A stretch of 64,000 nucleotides of DNA from Lepidurus packardi (taxonomy: Eukaryota; Arthropoda; Branchiopoda; Notostraca; Triopsidae), in contig JAKZAN010000004.1 in the NCBI GenBank assembly GCA_023053545.1, positions 620,001-684,000 of the forward strand. Direction: 5' to 3'. Positions 38,641 through 58,000 of the stretch are shown one piece after another; positions within the stretch are counted from its first letter, which is position 1, and every line of letters begins with the position of its first letter. A program made the position numbers and the translations under genes. The notes beneath the pieces were generated by a model, which was given only the letters and a program-made list of their open reading frames with translations, was not told the origin of the DNA and searched no databases.

Positions 38641-40358
38641 AATTCGGGGACAAGTTTTTTTTATGATCGACGCATCGAAGATTGACGCATCGTAGAATTA
38701 GAAGAACAAGGGCAGCGTCTGACGAAGCAGTTTACTGCGTCCAGACGCAGTAAACTGCTCTTGTTTATTTATGTCCTTTGTCGATATCGAACAATTCATA
38801 TATTGCTTTTGTTTATTTTTTACAAGCACCGCCCCATGGGTAGAGCAATTCTAAACTTTTGCTCATAAGAGTTCGTTTTGGACTCAAGACTCTTCAAGTC
38901 GACTTTCATAAACTTTCACAGTTTAGGCTAAAACGAACGCTTATAAGCGTAAGTCAAGGAAGTTTGGCTATTCGAAGTTTAAGTCGTAGGTGCAACGAAC
39001 GCGGCTATAATCTTGCATGAGGACGTAACAAGTCATGAAGGAGGGGGAGAAACCAAGCCAATGCTTGCATCTAGGGAAGGGGAGGAAGTTTCTCGTCAGC
39101 TTAACCAACCTTGCACGGTGCTGCTTTAAGTCATAGGATGGGGGGATGCAATGCTGCAGAGGTCAATGCTTGTCGTGACTTGTCACTTGTCAACGCTGGC
39201 GTATTCTGAAAGAGCGAACGTTTTTAGTCAGCTAGCCCTTTGCGTGTTGCAGGTTGGAAAATAGGACGAAGATGTCATGTATTTAGGTTGTTGGATTGAT
39301 AGCTTATATCATTTTTAATAGCGGGGTTATGAATTATGATAGTCTTTTTGTTCTTTTTTTAAGGGTAATTAATACAAGCGTGCTCCATTTTTAAAAACTA
39401 AAAATAATCCCCATATGGTTTGCAAAGAATTTCGGATAAAATATGTATTCCGAAGTGGAAGAAGAAGGGCTTTTAACCGGTGGCTTATTTTGGAGCTGGC
39501 CGGGATCGTAGCGTTACTCCGGTTTGCTTAGGCTAGGGCGAAATAAATAGATAGCTCAACATTGAAATAAAATAAGAAAAATGCTGCCTTTGAACGGGAC
39601 TCGTAGCACTACTCCGGTTTATCTTTCTTTTAAATTCTTTGTTTGAGTTGAAATTGGAATTTATTTGAAATCTCTTTTTCCGAAATCGGTGGCAGAATTC
39701 CCAAATCGGTATTTTAATACCGAAGGCTCTTAGTATGTATGATTTTCAAGAAAACCGAGTATTTTTACTAAATAATTACACTATCTATTATATTTTCAGG
39801 TAAATAAAGAAGTATTGGCACGTTCTAGATTAAATAAAAGTGACTTTAAAACATTATAACACTAAATTAGTACTCTATTTATTATTAATTAGGTTACTAA
39901 ACATGCTTCGGAATGTCTATGGAACCAAACGTCTGAACTTCTCAAAATTCTATACAATTTCTGTACGATTACATGATTAATTATTGTCGTTAGCTTTTTA
40001 TGCGCGTTTCGTTTCTGGAACTTTATATACCCCTTTCTCTCTGCAGATTTTTTTGCGAAAAAATACTCGTATTACAATGTTATTTATGTATCTTTTGTAC
40101 AGGACAACTGGACAACATCCTCGCATAGAGTGCACTTTTCTGGCACGTGAAAACGGAATGGTCAGGTTCATGTTCACTGTCGGTTTCCTTTCTTTCCCCC
40201 AAACTTTCTTTCTTTTCTCCTTGGCACTACAGCGCACTGATCCGATGCTTGACACCTTCTGCTCTTCTAATCCCCCAGACGGAAAAAAACACCAAAAAAT
40301 ATTTTGACACACAATCCAGGTAAATTATTGCACTAAAACAGCGACGAATGTAAAGCAT
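38391..40358. other. Intergenic with repeats and a perfect palindrome
   Basis: Holds the palindrome at 38726-38759 and two copies of a GTAGCGTTACTCCGGTTT/ GTAGCACTACTCCGGTTTAT motif (39508 and 39604). The rest is AT-rich sequence. No gene is seen. Confidence 0.45.
38726..38759. repeat. 34-bp perfect inverted repeat
   Basis: AGCAGTTTACTGCGTC, two central bases (CA), then GACGCAGTAAACTGCT: a 16-bp perfect stem with a 2-nt centre. It lies in a non-coding area and is not followed by a T run, so a terminator is unlikely. It could be the core of a small foldback element or a protein-binding palindrome. Confidence 0.8.
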
Positions 40359-45555
<5,197 letters not shown>

Positions 45556-48500
45556 TTTGTCAAGCTAGAGTAAGCACTTATTAAAACGTGCAAGTGTATA
45601 AAACGAAAAATGCGTATAAAACGAAAATAAAAATAAGCAATTCCTCCATAGCATGCAAGTATACAAGTGTTAACGAGAAAACGGAAAAAACGGGAAAGGA
45701 ATTAGAATCGCATGCTAAGTTGGCGTGACCGGAAAGGGAAAACTTGTGTGCGGTTGGAAAAGGGATGATTTAAAAATAACCTGTTGCTAGTGACGTAGAG
45801 TACGCCTAAAGGGCGAGAATAATAATCGAAAAAAAATCGAAAAAGGGATCTGCAGACGTTCATTGCTGGCTGACCCACACGAAGAGAACTGTCTATATTT
45901 GTTGCCTAATTCTAATTTCCTGGCAAGATTTCTATAAAAACAAAGGCTGTGGGGGTGTCTTTCCATGCTGGCTCATTTGCATGTCCTCCTTTCTTTCCTC
46001 CTCAAATAAATTTGGTCTGTCTTAAAATAAAACAGGAGATTCGCTAGCTAAATATTGAAATCTTGCTTGTACTGCATTGACGAATGACCTAATTCCGAGT
46101 AAAAATTTTTTTTTCTTTTTTTTAAATTTAGTCAAGCTGAATGTGACTGCATTGGCATCTTTAGGGATAACGTCTCCTCTATTCGCAGAAAAAGTGAATA
46201 GATTTTAGAGACTTAAAGAGGTTCAGACGTGGCTGAAGCTAGGGTTTCTTGGTTCTTTTGTTTCCGAAACGGGAGCATACTGAAACGATTACCCATCGTT
46301 ACAGCTGTGCAGCTTTTGGACTCCCCTCGTTGAATAAAAAGGTGACGTCATTATGCAAAGCAGATCGCACCCACTTATCCAGGTGGCACACCTCATCATC
46401 CTTAAAGCCCTCTCCTCCCGAACGAATGTCTGAATCTACGTCTTAAAATCTGTTTCTCTTCTCTTTCCCCAGAAAAGTATATACCTTTGAGACATTCCCA
46501 ATTCTTTACTGTAATAAAGCTAAAATATATAAATTTCAAACTTACATAAGGCAAATGAAAGTAAAGCAACTTACTATTCCTTTTTTATCCTGGCGCGACA
46601 TGATTCCAATCTATGTAAGGGGCACTGACTATCTCCAGGAGTCCCGTGCAGTTCAATTCTTCCCAAATAAAACGTCAGCCAAATGCAAAAGGCACAAGGT
46701 AATGACGCTTTAATTACGATTGCGTTTCCACCTCCGCCTGTAACAAGAAAACCGTAAATATTTTGGAACTAACACGACCTACATAAACAAACAGAAACAC
46801 GGGCCAGATTAAAAGCAAAGCACAACGTAACCTACAGAAGAGAAGAGAAGCCCTCCCCCACTCAAACTGTTGCATTACAGGCGAAGCTTTTTTTGCTGGC
46901 TTCACTGTTATCCAATTCGATACTTCTGCACCCCAACTTGCAATCTAAATATTTCTATAGGAAATGAAATTTACCTTAAATCTTTCAGCGCTAAAGTCGG
47001 GAATAAAAACAATTTCCCTTTCACTTTCACACCAACAGCCTCATTTGTTGACGCTTTTAACTTGAGCAAAACCAACGCCCGCCTAATACTGAACGACAAC
47101 GCCATCTATTAACGGCAAGCACGACCATTTGAGCCCCTGAATGCTAAGCATTATATTACTCCGTATTCCGTTGTTGCGTAAATTCCCTATAACTTACCTC
47201 AGCCTCTTTTGCAAAATAGAAATTCACATTCAGCAGAAAAAGAAAAGTCTTTCATTGGGAAATTGTCACCCTTTTATGACTATTAAAGAATCAAATCAAA
47301 TACTCTAATGAAAGAGAATCCAATTCTTTCAAAGTATTTTGTATTCATAGAGAATGCATCTTCAAAAGCCTTAAACTAGTCCGAAACATGAAATTGAACT
47401 TGCCTATGTAGGGACTGTCTTATCGTTGACTCACAGATGAACCCAACACCAAAAAAATTAAAATAAAATAACAAAAAACAGCGGTCACCCCAGCTGGAAG
47501 AATAAAGGTATCCATTTCTGTAGGTAACAATACTAGGCTGTTTTCCAAATCAGGGCATACAATATACAGTCCAGCTTTCTTTCTTGGTTATAGTCATAAG
47601 AAAATCTAAACAAAAGAAACCTCTACACACTCCACCAGTCAATAATTCCCTGCCAACGCACTTCGGAAACATTCGTTTTCCAGCTCCTAACCTTTTTTAC
47701 CTTCAATTTTTCATGACAATCATTTTGTGATTTTTACTTAAAAAAACTCAAACAACAACAGAAAAGCTCATTGATAGATAAACCACAAGAGCGTGTAAGT
47801 TCCAAACTGAATAATGCTGTCATTGACCATTTCCATACATACTTGATTTATGATCTGCTCCGCGAACCGCAGTTTCTTTAAATGGGCTATCATGAGTGGA
47901 ACGGAACTCGAACCTGCTGATGCGCTCGAGAAGACGAGAAATGACGAAACATACCACGAATATCATGCATATACGTACTTCCCTTTTTCATGTTTTGTGG
48001 GGGAGTTTTAAGAACTTCTGCGGCCATTTATCACTCTGGAACGCGAGTGCCATATGTTAACATCTCCCAAATAGGCTACTGAACGATAGTTATCCTTCAA
48101 GTGGCAATAATTCTTACATCTCTCCGTTTCTTACGAGATATAAATATGCGAGAACCATTTACAAGCAACAAAACTTAAGTGTATGGAGGCTACAAATAAC
48201 CCAACCAGTTTGCCTTCTATTTTATTTCATTTTATTTATTTATGTTCACTGTTTTGGGGTCCTCTTTTGAAATCTCGCGCACGCATGAATCGCTTTTTGC
48301 AATAGCAAAAAAAGTATCTTTCAGCAATTGGGAATCACGGGGAATTTACCAAAAGATGATGTAGAACCTGCCCAGAAAGAATTTTTCCAAAAATTGGCTA
48401 CAATTTATTCGATCTCCACTTTTATACACAAACACGAGCAAGCTTAAAACGACAAACGTTGCATTTAATTCTTAATCAGTTTATTTATTATTTACTAGTG

Positions 48501-49850
48501 TTATTAGTATTATTTTTAGCCATTTTTTCCCAGCTGTCACAAAGACTTCCGGTGTGAAACGCTTTTTTCGTTTTGTACTGCTACGCCGTTGCGGAGGCGG
48601 TCGGACGGCCTCTTCTATCCCTCCCGCGCCTGCACTTTTATGCAACAGTTCGGGGTATAAAACGAAGAAAGTGCACAGACTCGTGGTACACAGGGAGCTG
48701 ATAAAAGCAGGTCGTGCTCATCATAATGGAGGCGAGCATGGCCATACATCTTTCATGAGCATAGGGTTCTCTCACAACCCTGGAATATTTTTCCATAGGC
48801 ATACGCTTTTACAGTTTTTTACATCCCAACTTGTATGTATATGAAACACAAATTCCTTGAAAAAAAAGCTCCCAAACTCTTTTTTTCACGCAAAGTGCGA
48901 GCTCTTGTCGCGAAGAGCTTCAACATTGCCAATTTTTGCAAGACATTCTCTTTCTACTCTCTCGCTGGAGTCATAAAATCGGTGATGGATCGATCCGAGG
49001 TTCTGCGTGATTGCATTAAAACTGGGGGATCTATACGCAATTGCCGAGACAAGCTCTCTTCGCAGCAGGTCGCGGAATTATATGGGCGACAGGTAAGATA
49101 TATAGTGAGAGAGAGAATCATAATTCGGTATAGATCGACAATCACCTACGGGTCAAGGATCGAAATTATATTCATCTTTCTAATTTAAAAAAAAAAAAAA
49201 TCTTAACCTCGTTGTAGCGAAAACTTGTTAAGCTTTAATAGGAAAGTCGAAAAATGTAAAGGTTTCCAAAAGCAAAATTTGAGGAACGAAACTTTTGAAC
49301 CTTTTGCAGTTGTTCTGCAGGGTTGCGGTTGCGTGACCTTTTATCGACCTGTGTTCGAGCCAAGAATGCAGAAAGCGACACAGGCCATAAAATGGCACTC
49401 CGGGCTAAGAGTTTTTCCATTTTTATTTTATTTTTATTATTTGGGATTTTTCTTTTCTTGGGGGCCAAGTGTCAACTTCTTCTTGGGGTTCTCTTGCTGT
49501 CAAAAGAATGAGTGCATTTGGAGAAATTGCCTGGCTTTGCGAAAAGACATGAGGAATGACGTACGTAATCTAGTGTCCAACGCCGGAGCTGGCGTTTGGC
49601 CGGAGTCCTGGCCGTTGCTCCGGTTTGCACGCTTGCAGGTCCTTGACGAATGTTCTCTTGCTCTTTGTCGTTTAACGGCACGGTTCCCTTACGTTTCATT
49701 GTTCAGGGACCCTGCTCCAAGCTGACATAACGTGACGAGTTCGGCTTGATTTCCCACATACGGCACTAGTACTTGTCCCTTCTAAAGGAAAGAGCACCCA
49801 AACCCGGGTTTTGCGCCACGAGTCGGGCGTCGGGGAATTCATCGTACCGG
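45556..49850. other. Gene-poor region upstream of dia
   Basis: No convincing gene. About 0.8 kb upstream of the dia start, 46343-46360 has TGACGTCATTATGCAAAG (a CRE directly followed by an octamer-like site), with CAGGTG at 46380; this could be a control element. A TATA-like GGTATAAAAC is at about 48655. A + strand stretch at 48985-49092 (MDRSEVLRDCIKTGGSIRNC then a GTAAGA donor) resembles a coding first exon, but I found no partner exon. The remainder is low-complexity or unassigned. Confidence 0.4.
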
Positions 49851-49879
49851 ACTCCATGTCTCTTATTCACTATTGCGTT

Positions 49880-50080
49880 ATTGCACCTTTGATAGGCAGG
49901 CGGGATGAACGCTACGAGTCCAGCCAAAGGATTTCATTATTGCAGAAAAGGCTTTGGTGTTGTTGGCTACGAGTTCCACCCTAGCTAACGCAAGGGGGCG
50001 TTAGGTGCTTTGTAATGGGTACCTATGAACGCGCATGGCTTCTGCGCATAAAACGGCGTGCCCGATAACTTTGTAACCAT
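49880..50080 (+). repeat. Dispersed repeat, copy 1
   Basis: Shares ordered blocks with 54140-54335: TTTCaTTATTGCAG, GGTTCCACCCT/GAGTTCCACCCTAG, CTAACGCAAGG, GGTGnTTTGTA, TATGAACGCGC and CTGCGCATAAA. Identity is moderate. It is also linked to the GCTACGAGTCC family around 38.4 kb. Confidence 0.65.
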
Positions 50081-51900
50081 ACATTAAATTTGCACGCAAC
50101 TTTAAAATCACTTAAGAAGTAGTTTCAAACAATACACAGGGAATGACCGCTTCCAAATTTGCGGTTTGGCTTTTCGTATCGTTTTATCTGCCTACAATTT
50201 CTGTTTAAGAGTTCGTGCGCGGTGCCACAGAAAGCGTTAAGGAATTGTGTAACTTCTTCCTGGGGAAAGGTAAAGTAAGGTCCAGTGTCGGTTGCAAACG
50301 AAGCAGAAAAACCGAAAGAGGGCTTTTAGGTTGATAATCATCCCCTGGTTTGGAGAGCAGCACGTGACGCCCAAATGACCTAACATTGCAAGCAAAAGAC
50401 AACCAACCTCCAAAGCAACCTCCAGTTTTGGTGGCCCAAAAGAAAATAGGCATATTACAAAAATAAAGTAAAATAAAAACAGATCACTCTGGAGGTACAA
50501 AGGGGCGTCGCTGCTGAAATGGGCATCTCGTAAGACCTAAAAGAAAAAGCACAAAAAATACTGGACACCCAAGCCAATGCAAAAAACAAGCAAACTCCAA
50601 CTCCAGCACTTCCAAGCTTGCTTCCAAGATCCTTTGGAGGGAATGTTGTGCGGGTATGGTCACGAAACATGCGATTTGCTATCTTACATGGGGAACGACA
50701 AAGAAATGACCTTAATCAGCTTCGCACACGCGAAATTTCTGCCCATGCTGTAGTACACCTATTTATCACGATTGACTAAACACACCCATTTAGGACAAAA
50801 TAAAAAATAAAATAAAGGAAAACGAAATAAATAAAATAAAAACAAAATGTAAAAAATAAAATAAAATATACATAAAAATAAAATAATACCCAAAACAACA
50901 ACAAACGAATAATAAATGCTGGTTTGGACAAACCGAGCGCTGACTGTTTAATTAATTATTCATTCCCAATGCAAAATCCAAATCCAAAAAAAAGAGTGAG
51001 AGACAAGAGAAGAAAAGTAACAACATGGTCCGAGCTATCGTATAAAAAGCAAAAGGAACTGGCGTCGGTAACTGAAAACAAGGTTCTGGTTTCAAAGAAC
51101 CCTACGGAGAGCCATGTTTGGTCAACGAAAAACCCATAAGAGCCGAAGCAAATTTCTGCCATGGCGCTGTAACAGCAACTAGATGAGAGTTTACAGACAT
51201 CTTTTTTTCTTTCCTTCAGAGACGTTATTGGGTTGGATGCAACTCGTTTGACAGTTAGGGTTGTTGAGTCGCTGTCCATCCAGGAGAACACAAAAAAGGG
51301 ACAAGATTCCACAAGACATCCAAGCCGGGCTTCAGGCGGCCTCCGTATAGACTTCTTTTAATTTCAACCCCGAGTGGAGCGAGTCCATTTTACTTATTTG
51401 GTAGTATCGTATGTGACCCATGGGAGAAGGCATCCCGTACCTAAATAAATACAAAAAAACTTGGAAAAAAAATTGTGTAAACCTAACTTCTTTGTGCGTG
51501 TGTCTCTTTTCAGGCCCTGTCGGCTGGTTAGGTTTTCAAGGCATATCAAGTTTATATTCTTATTTATATTCTTATATATTTTCTTCTTTAGTCTTTTCAT
51601 CTGTTGGGATGCTCATCGTAGTCATTCGCCTTAACGGACCATCAAACTCGTTTAATTGTCCAATTCACACTCGTGATTCATCCTCAAAGCCATCTTTTGC
51701 TCGTCGAACGGCAGATTTCCCAGAATATCAAAACCTCTCCCTGCTCGCGGGTTCCGCGACAATCGCCAATAATGAATTCTCTCGCGCTCTCTCTCTCTCC
51801 TGGTGGCGGGAATATGGAGTGACTCGCTAACAGCACCCCTCAAACGGGGGGAACGGTGGGACTCGGTGCCGAACGTTCTGGTTTTCCACCGTCTCTTACC
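50080..51900. other. Unassigned, AT-rich segment
   Basis: A run of AAATAAAATA-type simple sequence occupies about 50795-50890. Open frames here are short and overlap on both strands. I see no recognisable gene before the promoter at 51.9 kb. Confidence 0.4.
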
Positions 51901-51909
51901 GGACTGGAA

Positions 51910-52021
51910 TATATAAACGTCTGGGTGTAAGCAGCGAGCTGCTCAGTCGTCGCCCGTCGAGCAGACGAGTGAGAAGTGTAGCGTTCCTTCACTTCTGTTT
52001 CGAACGTTGTTAAGCTTGCAG
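51910..52021 (+). promoter_or_regulatory. Putative TATA/Inr promoter and untranslated first exon
   Basis: TATATAAA at 51910-51917 is followed, 35 bp later, by the arthropod-type initiator TCAGTC (A at 51945). A possible untranslated exon then ends at a good donor, CTTGCAG|GTGCGC (52021). The next exon on this strand is the signal-peptide exon at 52851. Confidence 0.4.
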
Positions 52022-55000
52022 GTGCGCGCAATGTGTGGCTGATTAAGATCCCTCGGCATCTAGGAAGAAAATTCTATTAAAAAAACATTAGCAGCCCACC
52101 CTTTCAAAAAAGGGTTAGGGAATAAAAGAAGAAAAGGCTCGACTTACTGGATTAGACACAGTTGTTAAAAGTGCTAACTGTGGGGCAATGGGCATTGTTA
52201 AGTAATTGAGAGGGGGAAAAAACAGCCCAAAACGGTGTGTGAGTATGGATGTGTGACGGCTCTCTCGCTCTTCCTCTTGTGCTTAAAGGCTTTTACGACC
52301 TCCATTAACGGCGCATACGAATCGTTAAGCTTGAATGTGTGTACAGTTTGACTCGAGTGTCGTTTTTCCTTTTTTTTTCCGGTGTTGTTGTCTTCTTGTT
52401 CTTCTTCAGTCTTCAGCGATCTCCTGCTCCGGATATTTCAATGACTTCCCATAAATGTAAACACATTAAGATAGCTGAGCGACAGACCTCGGTGCTCTTT
52501 TGACCGCAAACTCCTCCATCTCGCTTTTATCAACCATAAAAAGCCTGTCTTTGGGACAAGACACGATTCCGAAGGTTTCCGCAAGAGGTTACGGATCCCT
52601 TGCTTGCTTTGGAGATAAGAAACTGCAAAAAGATCAAAAAAGAAACAGTAAATCAGTGTTTGTGTATTGAGAGTCGATAAAAAAAGGGTTAAATAGTTAC
52701 CGACCTCTTCATCTGGCGGGCTTCTCATACGTTTGTGTTTGATTGCGCATTATTTCGCATATTTTGAGCCGTGTGGGTCAATTGCTGCAGTGTGGTGTGC
52801 AAAAAGACCAATTGTGGTCGAGTTTCTTCCGTTTTCTGGGCCTGGCACAGATTATGCATCACTGCTGTGTGACGTTCTCGCCGCTGCTCTTGATTAGCAT
52901 GCTGGCAGTTGGCTTGCTGGTCTCCTGCTCCGACTCAGGTATCTATTATATATAAAAGCTTTCTTACCCAAGTTCTCGCTTTGAAGAAGATATATATGCT
53001 GGGCTGTACTGGAACTTCTGTGCCGTGTGAGCTAAGGCTTTTGCTTCGTGGTCCAGGAACTATTAAAGCTCCTTATGCTTTGCCCACTGGCTCCACTCGG
53101 CCTTGTAAATAGACGCTTTTTATGCCACGTACCAGTATTTTACGTCGGCCATGAGCTTTCGGGGAAAAGGAGTCGCCAAAAGTCCAAAAACCCGGCCAAA
53201 AGTCTACGCCGCCTAGCCCCAACAATGAAAAATAGGATTAGAACGCTTCTAAGATACACAACTGTGACCGTCCTTGCACGTTGATCTGGTTAGACTCTAA
53301 TAAGCAGGTCCCTTTTGAATATATGTATGATAAAAAAAAAATCGCTACGCAAGAATGAATGTTTCGTTCAGTCTGGAGGGAGTTTGCGAAAAAATCCATT
53401 GTTGCGTTAATGCGCCCATCATTCTCCCCTAGTAGCTGCCTCATACAGTCGTGGAAAGCATACTGAACCTTGAAGCAAGGCTATTTCATCGTTGCCTGTG
53501 TTTCATTGTTCCACGCACCTAAACAATATGAGGGAAATTGGGATTATTCTATTTAGTATCAGGCGATTATAACGATTTGGGATTCAAAAGTATGTTCATA
53601 CCGAATGTTCCAAACCGCGTTTATAGCCCGTTCCACTGGGAACCTGGTGTGGCACTTTTTGGCACTGATAGAGCGTTCCACTGACTGCACTGGTGCAATA
53701 TTTTTGGCATTCGGTTTGTCAAACACGTATATATTTACACACTGTGCTTTAAAAGTATTGCACCAGTGCAGCCTGTGGAACGCGCTTTCAGTATGTGTCA
53801 AACATGTATACGCTAATAACGCGTTCCACTGGCGGTACTGGTGCACTATTTTTGGGACTCGGTGTGTCAAACATGTATATCTTTACGTACTGTGTCTCGT
53901 ACATCGAGTGGGTAAAATGTTGCACCAGTGTAGCCAGTGGAACACGCTCTAATAGCGTATTCAGCTGGGAACATGGTGCAGCACTTTTTGGCCCTGAGTG
54001 CCACAGAGTCAGTGTCCCAAACAGTTTTGTGGCACTCAGTGCCAAAAAGTGCCGCACCAGGTTCCCAGCTGAATACGCTATAAGGCTGTCAATGCTTTGG
54101 TAGGGAAGCCTTCGCATCGGTTAAACGCTTTTTATTCATTGCTGTGTCATCGCACCATTGGTAAAGCTGGCCGGAACAGCGCTACCAGTTCGGCCTGAGT
54201 ATTTCGTTATTGCAGCGAACGCTCTCCCGTATAGCTTAACGTGGTGGTTCCACCCTTAGTTAACGCAAGGAGGGGCAGGTGTTTTGTATGGGTGTATATG
54301 AACGCGCCTGGCTCTGCGCATAAAGCGGTAAGCTAGACCTTCAATTCACGTGCAATTTTCTTTGAGAAATAGAACAAAATAATACTATGGGACGACAGTT
54401 GGCGATTTATCTCTTTACCGCACAGGTGACAAGTTTAGTTAGCATTTTCTTAAGTAAAAAAAAAAGCCAAAAGAAAGAAAATTAAACTGCCCTGTCCTTG
54501 GTATTCATATAAGCTACATGACTGTCATTTTCGCAAAAAGTATCCAAAAGTTTTTTCACATAAGAATGTGTCTATATTCTCTATGCTATCGTTCTGGTAC
54601 TGCCCAAGTGTATATGCACTGACCTTGCTGGTACTGGATCCCACCGTTTTTAATGGCTAAAACACCTCGCTTGATGGTCACCGAAACTGTGAAGTGAGTA
54701 ATCTTAAACACGTTGAGAAAGGGAAAAAAAAATATTTAAAAAAGAGGTTGGACAAAAAAGTCTGTTTCCCGGGAGAAATCTTTCCAGCAGCGGCCCGAAA
54801 AGTTAATACCAAAACCACAGACATCCGGGTTACTCACCACTCTTTTAGCTTTTGACACCCAAAAACGCAGGGAGTTGGAGGGTTTTTTAAAAAGCTAGTA
54901 ACAAGCCAAACATTCATCTTCCTTGATCTGCCAGGCAAATAACGTTGTACGTGTGTCACTTCACACATGCAAGGTTAGAGCAGCTCATGGAACACGCCCT

Positions 55001-58000
55001 TTTGGCTACCGCACAACCCTCTCCGTCTCTCGGAAACCAAGTGTTACCGTCATCATTAACCATTTTCCCCCTAATGAGAAACCCATACCGCTCGTCTCTG
55101 TCTCGGTCTCATTTGGACGCCTTCACACATCAGAGATCCTTTGAAGCCTCACAAGTACAATCCAAAAACAATAAAAAAAAAACTCTATCGGTTCTCAGTT
55201 GGCCAAAGAAGCCATATTTCTATAACAAATAATGTCTATAAAAATAAAAAAAATACGTTAATAATGAAAAAGTAATTGAAAATATCATGACTTAGCTCGG
55301 ACCGACTCGGGTCATGCCGGGTCCTGTAGCGTTACCCCGGCTTGCCTGGCAGTCGTCCCTCAATAATGAAAATACAAGTCCTTGGCCGTTTCAAGCGAGG
55401 ATTCGGTCCAAGCCGGAGTGAACGCCCCAACTCCGGCCAGCGCTTCGTCGGTTTTCCGATTCATCGATTTATCTATTAAGCGGAGGTTCTAATAACCGAA
55501 AAGCGGATGCTACGATTACTGGGTGCATGAAACGAACTGACTTGTTTAAACCAAAGAAAACAAGCATCGTCTACTTTCTGACACTTTCCCACACGTTTCT
55601 TATTTCTAGATTCACTACATCCACTATTGTTTCTTTCGTAATGATTTTTCAACAATTTTGGAAGAGAAGATTGAGGAATTCCTAACTTAACGCCCGCTTC
55701 CCTTTATGGCACATCCTTTAAATTAAGCTTGTCGTAAGTTCCAATGAGCCGCAACTTCTCTTTTGCATTTAAATCAACTCTTTTCTTGTTTGTCGCATTT
55801 TTATATAACCGCACGTCTAAAACACAAATAATTGTGCCTTCGAAACCGACTCTTGCGCTTAGGTAGGGTTCTCAACATGATATCCCTTCTCATTTTCCCA
55901 GTCAATTAAAGGAACTGGTCATTCAATTGAAAAACGTGCTCATTTAATTGTCTTGGGAGTTTAGAAGGGATTTCTCCCTATTTTTAATAGTAGGCTGAAA
56001 ATGACAGGATTGGTCAAAACGACGTAAAAACAATGTCATTGGTCAATACGCAAAGTCCATGCAGCAATCGCTACCGTAGTTTCGTTACTGTAATGTGTGA
56101 CTTTTTAAATCGATTTTAATATCCGGAAGTGCGATTCTTATAACCGATCAAGACGCCTTGAATTGTATAATTTTGAATCGGTTTTTTAAAAATTGGTTCC
56201 GTAAAGCGACTGATTCTGATAACCAGTGATCACAATAAGCGGCATCTACTGTAATTCTAAATAATAGTTTAATAATATAAATATATACCAACGACCCCAT
56301 CAAAGACTTTTTTGCCTCCTTTCAAAAAGAAGCTTCTTTGTCGAATCAACCCCAAACTTCCCTTTTGTGTATTGCTCTTTTGGGGGACATAGTCGGAGAG
56401 CCCCCGAAATACAATATGCCACAGGTATTACAATCGAACGTCGCTTTTTCCTTTTTTTTTTGTTATACGCTCCGGAACCTATCGTAGCACACAAAGAAGT
56501 CCTTTGGCGGTCGCCGCTGCCAAACGAGAAACGGAAAAAAAAGAAAAAGAGAGACAGCCCCCCCTCCATGTATCCGGCATTAGGTAAGAGTGTGTCTAAT
56601 TTGTCTGGAAATTCATAGAACAGGTCGTGTATAATTAGCCAAATTAGTCTCTCTAGGACGCCCTTATTCATGTATAAAAATACCAAGGTGACATGTGTGA
56701 GCGCCCTTTTGTATGCCCCCCCCCCACCAAAGGTCCCTTTTTGGATACTTTTTTGGATAGAGATGTGCGCGCAGCATCTCATACATCCCTCTTGATAAAT
56801 CACCTAAGCAAATATAGCACACAATAGCAGGTAAAAAAAAAAAGAAAAAACATGAGCATATACATTACGTCGTCAAAAAAGAATTGCAAGTTCAAAAAGA
56901 ACAAATAGGTAATTGCTTAACAAGCCAAACACACGACAGATAGACATTGTACATTGTTACGTTCTTTTTTTGTGTGCCGACTCTTCAATATAAATTTGTC
57001 ACAGACCAACAATCGCTCATTGTTGTTTTGTTAGATGGAAGAAAAAGGGCCATATCATGTTCCGGACAGGGACGGCAGAGGGGGGTTGGGGAGGTAAAGT
57101 TTACATGTACCCACAGCCATCCCTCCTTGTTCAAAGTACTATACACTGGTATATGCACACACCTTTTCATTCTTGGGTATTTGTGCTTAGATGCCCCTCT
57201 TGCTTTCAAAGGATATTAGTGCACACAAGGGGGACATAAGTCTTTTTTCATTGTTGAGGATGAGTTTTACCAAAAAGGAAAGAGCTTTTGTGAATTGCCT
57301 TGGAACTTTGCAAGGTCTTGCTAAAAGGTGTTTTGGGGCAGGGAGTGGGCATTCCAATATCGCCCCATGTATAATATCGGCTATTTAAAATGCTTTAAAA
57401 AGTGTGGAGCTCAGAAGCTTTCAAGGACTTGGCAAGAAGCTATATAGCGCTTCTATATAACAAGCATTCGGAGCCAACGGTAAAAACCCGTCTTGGGAGG
57501 AAATTTTATAAGCTCCTTTGGAATCTCCTTTAAACATCAGATTTTTCGGGATTATGTGTATGTGTGTCTGAGTGTGTGTGGACTATGTAAGGCGCTAACG
57601 CAAAGGTAGAACGAGGACCGCAGAACCGAGTTGGGTCATGCCCGGACTTGTAGCGTTACCCCGGCTTGTCTTGCAGGCTCGCCCTCGTCCCTCAATAATG
57701 AAAGTTCTAGACCGTTTTCAAGCGAGGATTCAAGCGAGGACTTTTCGCCGTTCCCACTTTCTTCAGTTGGACTGTACTGTACAAAATTCTAAGGGTCTGT
57801 TACTTTCAAACTTTTCCTGTGCTTAATATTTTTATAAATCGTCTGGAAGAACGAAAAGTAATCGAACATATCATGAATAAGCTCGGCAGGTAGACGCAGG
57901 ATCGATTTGAGTCATCCCACGACTTGGAGCGTTACCCCGGCTTGCCTCGCCGTCGTCCCTCAATAATAAAAATAAGTTTTTGACCGTTTCTATTGAGTAT

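Noticed and set aside
54923-55232. Serine/threonine-rich + frames
   Set aside because: Two frames overlap on the same DNA with no splice context or homology that I can see.
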